DNA of 64,000 nt, taken from Alligator mississippiensis (Eukaryota > Chordata > Crocodylia > Alligatoridae). Both the position numbers and the translations under genes were made by a program. The notes below the pieces were generated by a model. The model worked only from the letters and a program-made list of their open reading frames with translations. It searched no databases and was not told the origin of the DNA. This document shows positions 57,651 to 64,000 of the stretch, in pieces. Where the stretch lies: contig NC_081835.1 of the NCBI RefSeq assembly GCF_030867095.1, positions 39,353,892 through 39,417,891 of the forward strand, read 5' to 3'. Each line of letters opens with the position of its first letter. The first letter of the stretch is position 1.

Positions 57651-59510
57651 GCAGTTAGGCGGGCCAAAGCTACCATGGAGCTGAGGATGGCAACCCAAGT
57701 AAAAGACAACAAGAAATTGTTTTTTAGATATATTGGGAGTAAAAGGAAGGCCCAGGGAGGAATAGGACCGCTGCTAAATGGGCAGAAACAATTGGTGACA
57801 GGGGGGACAAGGCTGAACTCCTCAACGAGTTCTTTGCCTCAGTGTTCCTAAGTGAGGGGCATGACAAGTCTCTCACTGGGGTTGTAGAGAGGCAGCAGCA
57901 AGGCGCCAGACTTCCATGCGTAGATCCTGAGGTGGTGCAGAGTCATTTGGAAGAACTGGATGCCTTTAAGTTGGCAGGCCCAGATGAGCTCCATCCGAGG
58001 GTGCTGAAGGCACTGGCCGACATCATTGCAGAGCCACTGGCAGGAATATTCGAACGCTCGTGGTGCACGGGCCAAGTCCCGGAGGACTGGAAAAGGGCTA
58101 ACGTGGTCCCCATTTTCAAAAAGGGGAGGAAGGAGGACCTGGGCAACTATAGGCCAGTCAGTCTCACCTCCATCCTTGGTAAAGTCTTTGAAAAAATTAT
58201 CAAGGCTCACATTTGTGAGAGCCCGGCAGGGCAAATTATGCTGAGGGGAAACCAGCACGGGTTTGTGGCGGGCAGATCGTGCCTGACCAATCTAGTCTCT
58301 TTCTATGACCAGGTTATGAAACGCCTGGACACAGGAGGAGAGGTGGATGTCGTATACTTAGACTTCAGGAAGGCCTTCGATACGATATCCCACCCCATAC
58401 TGGTGAACAAGCTAAGAGGCTGTGATGTGGATGACTGCACAGTCTGGTGGGTGGCGAATTGGCTAGAGGGTCGCACCCAAAGAGTTGTGGTGGATGGGTC
58501 GGTCTCGACCTGGAAGGGTGTGGGCAGTGGGGTCCCGCAGGGCTCGGTCCTTGGACCGATACTCTTTAATGTCTTCATCAGCGACTTGGACGAGGGAGTC
58601 AAATGTACTCTGTCCAAGTTTGCAGATGACACAAAGCTATGGGGAGAAGTGGACACGCCGGAGGGCAGGGAACAGCTGCAGGCAGACCTGGATAGGTTGG
58701 ACAAGTGGGCAGAAAACAACAGGATGCAGTTCAACAAGGAGAAATCCAAAGTGCTGCACCTAGGGAGGAAAAATGTCCAGCACACCTACAGCCTAGGGAA
58801 TGACCCGCTGGGTGGCACAGAGGTGGAAAGGGATCTTGGAGTCCTAGTGGACTCCAAGATGAACATGAGCCGGCAGTGTGACGAAGCCATCAGAAAAGCC
58901 AATGGCACTTTATCGTGCATCAGCAGATGCATGACGAATAGGTCCAGGGAGGTGATACTTCCCCTCTATAGGGCACTGGTCAGACCGCAGTTGGAGTACT
59001 GCGTGCAATTCTGGGCGCCACACTTCAAGAAGGATGCGGATAACCTGGAGAGGGTCCAGAGAAGGGCAACTCGTATGGTTAAGGGCTTGCAGACCAAGCC
59101 CTACGAGGAGAGACTAGAGAAACTGGACCTTTTCAGCCTCCACAAGAGAAGGTTGAGAGGCGACCTTGTGGCTGCCTTTAAGTTCATCACGGGGGCACAG
59201 AAGGGAATAGGTGAGGATTTATTCACCAAGGCGCCCCCGGGGGTTACAAGAAACAATGGCCACAAGCTAGCAGAGAGCAGATTTAGACTAGACATTAGGA
59301 AGAACTTCTTCACAGTTCGAGTGGCCAAGGTCTGGAACGGGCTCCCAAGGGAGGTGGTGTTCTCCCCTACCCTGGGGGTCTTCAAGAGGAGGTTGGATGA
59401 GTATCTAGCTGGGGTCATCTAGACCCAGCACTCTTTCCTGCTTACGCAGGGGGTCGGACTCGATGATCTATTGAGGTCCCTTCCGACCCTAACATCTATG
59501 AATCTATGAG
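57651..59510 (+). mobile_element. Young CR1 LINE, 5'-truncated, inserted in old CR1
   Basis: The insert begins in the ORF2 linker (AVRRAKATMELRMATQ frame) and ends with the CR1 3' UTR (GGGGGTCGGACTCGATGATC) and terminal words CATCTATGAATCTATGAG. Short gagag repeats at both junctions (about 57646-57650 and 59509-59513) may be its target duplication. The old CR1 endonuclease sequence resumes directly after it (CACACAACTGAAGTACC), which proves the nesting. It is about 1.86 kb. Confidence 0.9.
57842..59422 (+). CDS. CR1 ORF2 reverse transcriptase, open C-terminal part
   Basis: A single open frame of 526 codons runs to the natural ORF2 stop (TAG at 59420). Along it are the RT fingers motif LGNYRPVSLTSILGKVFEKI (about 100-119), NQHGFVAGRSCLTNLVSFYD (137-156), the catalytic VYLDFRKAFD (171-180), GVPQGSVLGPILFNVFISDL (230-249) and the active-site FADD (260-263). 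The C-terminal domain follows, with YCVQFWAPHFKKDADNLERV and the final EYLAGVI. There is no true start codon: the open frame extends up to a G run (57801-57806), where a two-base gain shifts it relative to the preceding linker codons. The endonuclease is absent, so the copy cannot move by itself. It lies antisense to PPM1M. Confidence 0.93.
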   Translation: MFLSEGHDKSLTGVVERQQQGARLPCVDPEVVQSHLEELDAFKLAGPDELHPRVLKALADIIAEPLAGIFERSWCTGQVPEDWKRANVVPIFKKGRKEDLGNYRPVSLTSILGKVFEKIIKAHICESPAGQIMLRGNQHGFVAGRSCLTNLVSFYDQVMKRLDTGGEVDVVYLDFRKAFDTISHPILVNKLRGCDVDDCTVWWVANWLEGRTQRVVVDGSVSTWKGVGSGVPQGSVLGPILFNVFISDLDEGVKCTLSKFADDTKLWGEVDTPEGREQLQADLDRLDKWAENNRMQFNKEKSKVLHLGRKNVQHTYSLGNDPLGGTEVERDLGVLVDSKMNMSRQCDEAIRKANGTLSCISRCMTNRSREVILPLYRALVRPQLEYCVQFWAPHFKKDADNLERVQRRATRMVKGLQTKPYEERLEKLDLFSLHKRRLRGDLVAAFKFITGAQKGIGEDLFTKAPPGVTRNNGHKLAESRFRLDIRKNFFTVRVAKVWNGLPREVVFSPTLGVFKRRLDEYLAGVI

Positions 59511-60059
59511 AGAGTTCACACAACTGAAGTACCATTATGGATGGGTATAAATTGTTCAGGAAGGACAGGCAGGGGGCAAAAGGAGATGGTGTTTGTCTAT
59601 ACATAAGAAACATGCCTGTTCTGAGCTGCAGTACAAAGTGGGAGGTACTCTTGTATTCCCCTGGGTCCAGGTCAGAGGGGAAAATGGTAAGGGTGATGTC
59701 GCAGTGCATATCTGTTAGACCACCAAACCAGGAGGAAGAGGCAGACAAGGCTTTCTTTCAACAACTAACTAAAGTTTCCAAATCCCAGCGCTTGAGCAAC
59801 GTCAACTACCATGACATCTGCTGGGTAGGTAATATAGAAGTACAGAGGTAGTCCATCACGTTCTTAGAATGTGTCTGGGATATCTTTTACTATAGATGGT
59901 GGAGAGGCCAGCTAGTGGAGAAGCTCTACTTGATTTCCTGCTCACAAACAGGGAGGAATTGGTTGAGAATATGAAGGTGGATGGTAACTTTGGCAACTGT
60001 GACTAAGAAATGATAGAAGGTCAAGATCCTGAGGGAGGGAGAAGAGCAGTGGTAAACAG
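59511..60059 (+). mobile_element. Old CR1, endonuclease part
   Basis: This is the continuation of the old ORF2. STIMDGYKLFRKDRQGAKGD and GVCLYIRNMPVL are the usual CR1 endonuclease strand, and a later NYHDICWVGN piece corresponds to the NFPDISWD motif. The frame is repeatedly broken. It ends at the hAT insertion. Confidence 0.85.
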
Positions 60060-61090
60060 AGCTGTGCAAAGCTTTGGGTGGTGATTCGATTCAGAGGAGA
60101 TTTCGCCCGATTCGGTGGCCAAATATCCAAATTGAATCAGGGGACCAATTAAAAGGTCCAAATTGATTCAAAGCTCTCTGAATCTTCGGCAAAGATCCTG
60201 AAAGCTTTGATGATTCGGACAGTACCTGGTGGCTGCAGCAGGGAGCTGCAACCACTCTGAGCTAGTAAGTACTAGGGACAGGGAAGGGGGGCTTAGGGAC
60301 AGGGGAGGGAGGGGACCATAGGGGGACCCTTGCCAGCCCCCCCAACCCCCGTCCGTGTCCCCAGTCCCCCCATGGCTGCCCCTGCCTGCCCCAGCTCCCG
60401 GTACTTAAAAAAAGCCCCAGTGCTCACCAGGTGCTGCCAGGCGAGGGGAGCAATCCCCAGGCTGCATGGGGGGCTCTGCATGAGCCCCCCAAACCCTCCC
60501 CTACTCCCCTGGCCCCTGCATGGCTGCCCCGCCTTCCAGGGCTCTGGCTCTTTAAGAAAAAAAAATATTGCAGAAAAGCCCCAGGACTCGCTGCTCCTGG
60601 TGCAACCTCAGGGCTTCGGGGGCTCATGCAGAGCCAGCGGGGCGGGGGGGCAGCAGGGATTGCCCTGCTGCTGGCAGGAGTGGTGAGTCCCAGGGTTTCT
60701 TCAGGCTTTTTTTTTTCTTAAAGGGCCAGAGCTGGCCCTGTGCAGGGCACCCATGGAGGAGCGGGGGGAGGGGTTCAGGGGCTCATGCAGAGCCCCCCAT
60801 GCAGCATGGGGCAGTGGGGGGGAAGTGCAGATCGCCCCCCACCTGGCAGCACCTGCTGAGCCGGGGCTTTTTTCCCCCCAAATGCTGGGAGCTGGGGTGT
60901 GTGGGGCAGCTGTTGCAGGGCTGGGAGAGGGGCGGGGGATGGGCCTGGCCTGGCTGAGTCGGGGATTTGGCTGCTGCTGAATCTCCGATTCAGATTCGGC
61001 TGAATCAAATCGGGACAGCAGTTCGAATCTCCAAACCGAATCACTGTCCCCCGATTCCAAAGCAAATACTAGCCTCTTTGCACAGGCCTA
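60060..61090. mobile_element. Non-autonomous hAT element with perfect 8-bp target duplication
   Basis: The left end is AGCTGTGCAAAGCTTTGG and the right end, reverse-complemented, is TAGGCCTGTGCAAAGAGG. Perfect octamers gtaaacag lie at 60052-60059 and 61091-61098. Sub-terminal regions are packed with GATTCGG / CCGAATC words in both orientations, probable transposase-binding clusters. The interior (60280-60960) is GC-rich with repeated CTCATGCAGAGCC words and non-genic frames. The old CR1 frame continues across the insertion site. Confidence 0.9.
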
Positions 61091-61690
61091 GTAAACAGAG
61101 ACACTGGACTTCAGAAAAGCTGACTTTGAACAAACTCAGGGAACTGGTGGGCATAATCTCCTGAGGCAAGTCTGAGGGGAAAAGGAGTCCAGGAGAACTG
61201 GCTGTAATTTTAGGAGGCCAAATTTAAGGATGTGGGAGCAAGGCATCCTGATGTGAAGAAAGAACAGGCAGTGCAACAGGAGACCATCTGGTTAAACAGT
61301 GAATTGTTCAATAAATTGAAACTCAAAAAATCCTACAAAAAATGGAAACTGCCCCATATTACTAGGGGAGAGTATAAGAGTATTGCATGGGCAAACAGTA
61401 AGAAATGGGGAAAACCAAAGCATAATTTGAATGGCAACTAGCACTGGATTTAAGAGGAAATAAAAAGGGTTCTGCAAGTATGTCAGAAATAAAGACCAAG
61501 GAAAGTGTACATCCCTTACTGAGCAAAGAATGCAGTCTCTAATGGATGATGTGAAGGAGGCTGAAGTATGTATTGCCTTTTTTTACTTTAGCCTTCACAA
61601 ACAAGGTCAGCTATCACATAGCAAGTGCAGCTGGCAGCCAGGATGTGGGGGAGATAATCAGCCCTAAGTAATGGAAGAACGGTTAGGGAT
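61091..61690 (+). mobile_element. Old CR1, ORF2 linker part
   Basis: After the hAT element the CR1 continues with the linker region: LNKLRELVGIIS, IWLNSELFNKLKLKKSYKKW and a TRGEYKSIAWANSKKWG piece matching the PWLNKEL...REYK blocks of other CR1 copies here. It is diverged and frame-broken, and it stops near 61690. Confidence 0.8.
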
Positions 61691-62570
61691 TGCTTAAATT
61701 AAGAAAAGATGTTGCCAAATGAAGTGGAACAGCTGATCAATTTTGTTGATCAGCAAAGCTATGCTCCTGGCACAGCTGATCAACTTTTCTGTGGAAAACA
61801 AATGTCACCTGTTGTCCTACCCACTGATCTTGCAGGTCATCAGGTGATGTGTTCCCTGCTTCCAGAGATCTGCCTGCAGAGATCTCAGAGTCATGTCTCT
61901 GGAAGTATGAAAATCCAAAACAGTCCAGTGTGGTCTCAGCCCCAGGACCACACTGGAGCATATTTGATTCTCTACTGCAGTCCCAGGACTAGGACTGCCT
62001 ATCACCTGATTGGAGGTCTCAGGTTTGGGACTGCACCGAAGCAAGTTTGACACTCTGTTAAGGTCCCAAAACTGGGCTGTCAGTCAACTGATTGGTGATC
62101 CCAACTTTGTCACAGCACTAGAGTGGCCTGGCTTTCCCTGTTCCCAGAGACATGCATCTCTGGAAGCAGGAAAAGTCAGGATTCCCTGCTTGCAGCAGTG
62201 CATCCCCACCAATATCTGGGGCAAGCCTGGAAGCAAGGAAACCCAACTTTTCCTGCTTCCACAGATGTGCTTATAGATTGCTAGGAGCATGTCTCCACAG
62301 GCAGGGAAATCTGGGTAGGTGCTCCCCCGGGCTTGGGTCCAGTCCTGCACAGGACTGGGCCCCTCAAGCCTCAGGTGTGCTTGCGTGTGGGGGTGGGACA
62401 GTACAGGCAGCTCTAGCCATAGAGCAAATAAACATCTGCCACAATAAAGGAGCATAATTTATTACTACCTTTTGTTGCAGCCATGCTGTGGTGCTGCAAA
62501 AGGTATTGATGTTTATTTGCTGTCACTTTGTGTTACTGTAATTTTTTTTTATGGCAGCATACAGGTGATG
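61691..62570. mobile_element. Unclassified insertion in the old CR1
   Basis: The old CR1 linker stops at about 61690 and its reverse-transcriptase part resumes at about 62580, so this 0.88 kb is an insert. It begins near a palindrome (GCTGATCAATTTTGTTGATCAGC, 61731-61753, of which the central GATCAATTTTGTTGATC suffices). It contains repeated words such as TCCCTGCTTCCAGAGA and ends in a hairpin region (62424-62520). I do not recognise the family and found no transposase. Confidence 0.55.
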
Positions 62571-62579
62571 AAAGGCAAC

Positions 62580-63325
62580 TTCTCTTTCTACCTTTAGAGA
62601 AACTGGGTGTTTTCAAGTCAATAGGGTCAGATGGGATGCGTCCCCTAAAGTACTGTAGTAATGTCAGAGCCATTGCTATTATTCTTGAGAACCTCGGAGA
62701 TTGGGTGAGGTCCCGGATGACTGAAAAGTTGGCTGAGCTGTGAAATAGAAGAACAGAGACAATAACTGGAATAACTAACAGACAAGAAAAATGCAGAAGA
62801 AAAGGATAGTCTTGATTAGTGGAAGAGGAAGTCCATTCAAGTGTGTGGAGGGTCATTAACGTGCAGAATGCAGAAAGATTAGCTGGGATCATGGGTAGAT
62901 TATAATGGGCCATAAATGTGTGTGTATCAGTGTATAATGAATCATGTATGCATTCAGTCCTTGATTTTTAATGTCTAGTAAGTTGATAATTTTTTGTTCC
63001 CGGGCTTGTCTTTTGAAGGTGTTTTGCAAATTTTCTTTTTAATATGCTCTTGTCTTGCATTCTTTGTGGCTGGCAGGGGACAGAACAAGGAGCAATCATC
63101 TTACATTACAGCCAGGTAAATTTAGATTGGATATGAGGAAAAACTTTCTTGCTATGAGGGTGGCTAAGCACTGGAATGAATCTCCATCCTAGGAATCTCT
63201 GAAGTGCAAGTTAGGGAAACACTTGACTGGCATGGTTTGTCAGGGATGATCCTACCTTCAGCAGGAGGGTTGACTTGATGGCCCCTTGAGGTCTCTTCTA
63301 GCCCTACATTCCTATGATTCTATAT
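62580..63325 (+). mobile_element. Old CR1, RT remnant and 3' end
   Basis: The first part reads GVFKSIGSDGMRPLKYCSN, equal to the SIGPDGIHPRVL block of CR1 RT. A large internal deletion joins it (about 62760-63100) to the C-terminal [13 protein letters not shown] block (GTAAATTTAGATTGGATATG) and the CR1 3' UTR, ending CATTCCTATGATTCTAT at about 63325, only 37 bp from PPM1M exon 63363-63470. Confidence 0.8.
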
Positions 63326-63362
63326 TTTATTTTAGTAATCTCCATCTCCCGTATTCACTCAC

Positions 63363-63470
63363 CTTAGGGATGCAGGAAAGAAATGGCTTGACTTTAACAT
63401 TGGTGTCAGTAACTTTCAGCTGGTGATCTCCCAGTCCTCGAGAGACAGCCAAAGTCCCCAGCAAATGAGT
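63363..63470 (-). CDS. PPM1M: PPM1M antepenultimate coding exon
   Basis: This 108 bp exon on the - strand has 36 whole codons: THLLGTLAVSRGLGDHQLKV, then TDTNVKVKPFLSCIPK. LAVSRGLGDH is the PP2C signature (LAVSRALGD in most members; the RGLGDH form is typical of PPM1H/J/M). The acceptor on - is ggttccag and the donor gtgagt. Phase 0 at the 3' end fits the exon at 55509-55657. Earlier exons are not seen up to the window edge, so the N-terminal two-thirds lie beyond 64000. Confidence 0.93.
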
Positions 63471-64000
63471 CTGGAACCACACACAGAAAAGCTTGTGTCA
63501 TGCTGGACTGTGGTTTTGTGAATGAGATGAGGAAGCTGCAAGTCCTTGGGTCTTGCTACTGTGCCTCTGACCCAAGCAGAATTTTATAGAGAGAAAGGAC
63601 CATGCCACACAAATAATGGGACAGGCCACTTGAGGCTGACTCAAATTGAGGATGCCCCAATGTGAATGAAATGTTAGATGGAGCAAATGCCTCTGAAACA
63701 TTTCACCAATGCAAACTCAATGGCATCAGCTAAGCTAGCCACATAGCTTGCAGCACAAGTCTGTAGGTGCTACAAAGATTTACTGTGCTGGAGCAGGAGC
63801 TCAGCTCAGGGCCACAAGGATTTTGGCAAGTAACCTTAATTCTGGGGAACAAGGAAAGTAATCTCTTTTTAAAGAATAAAAGGCAGCTTTTCCTTGTGGT
63901 GATCCTTGCAAAATAAAAGTAATACAAGCTTCTGCTAAGTGGGTAGCAATTAGGAAGCTGAAGCACAAGGCTGGCATGATAGTCCAACCCAGATGTGCAG
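63471..64000 (-). other. PPM1M: PPM1M intron (partial)
   Basis: This sequence is upstream of the PPM1M exon in transcript direction. I translated it in the - strand frames and saw no PP2C motif, no good exon and no recognised repeat. Confidence 0.6.

Larger units (their letters stand above)
55658..63362 (-). other. PPM1M: PPM1M intron filled with nested transposons
   Basis: This 7.7 kb intron (donor gtgagt, acceptor ttctctag on -) contains a palindromic MITE at 56030-56270, an old LINE fragment at 56640-56930, and an old CR1 (57030-63325) into which a younger CR1, a hAT element and one further insert have jumped. All recognised coding potential here is transposon-derived. Confidence 0.85.

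Overview
This is a vertebrate nuclear window with sparse, intron-rich genes in a dense bed of transposable elements. Many CR1 LINE copies of different ages, numerous non-autonomous hAT elements and fossils of Penelope-like type point to a non-avian sauropsid. A crocodilian is my first guess and a turtle the alternative; I infer this from repeat content only.

Two protein genes are present, tail to tail. WDR82 runs on the + strand: coding exons 2-9 lie between 2397 and 37577, join in frame over seven GT-AG introns, and encode residues 55-313 of a 313-residue WD40 protein. The first 54 codons and the promoter are upstream of the window. Intron 2 (13.6 kb) carries the microRNA let-7g at about 13907-13991, as in mammals. 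PPM1M runs on the - strand: its last three coding exons are at 63363-63470, 55509-55657 and 54442-54589, giving the C-terminal third of a PP2C-family phosphatase. The pair matches the WDR82 - let-7g - PPM1M neighbourhood of human 3p21.

Region by region: 1-2396 is the end of WDR82 intron 1. Intron 2 (2495-16095) holds CR1 copies, a 1.6 kb hAT element with target duplications, a solo LTR and let-7g. Introns 4-7 hold many hAT elements, long inverted repeats and a Tigger-like MITE. The 3' UTR and candidate poly(A) signals lie at 37578-38590. The intergenic part (about 38.6-54.4 kb) is mostly nested transposons: a 3.3 kb composite hAT, a 2.8 kb broken CR1, two more hATs of the same family and a three-layer hAT/CR1/hAT stack. 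The large PPM1M intron (55658-63362) is filled by an old, nearly full-length CR1 with traces of its ORF1 hydrolase. A younger CR1 with a 526-codon open reverse-transcriptase frame and a 1.03 kb hAT element have inserted into it.

I found no undescribed gene system. The points most worth a second look are three hammerhead-ribozyme-like cores in dispersed repeats, two long inverted-repeat elements, a hAT family with interchangeable GC-rich cores, and the let-7g hairpin variant. Extra long reading frames in the GC-rich repeats are not genes.
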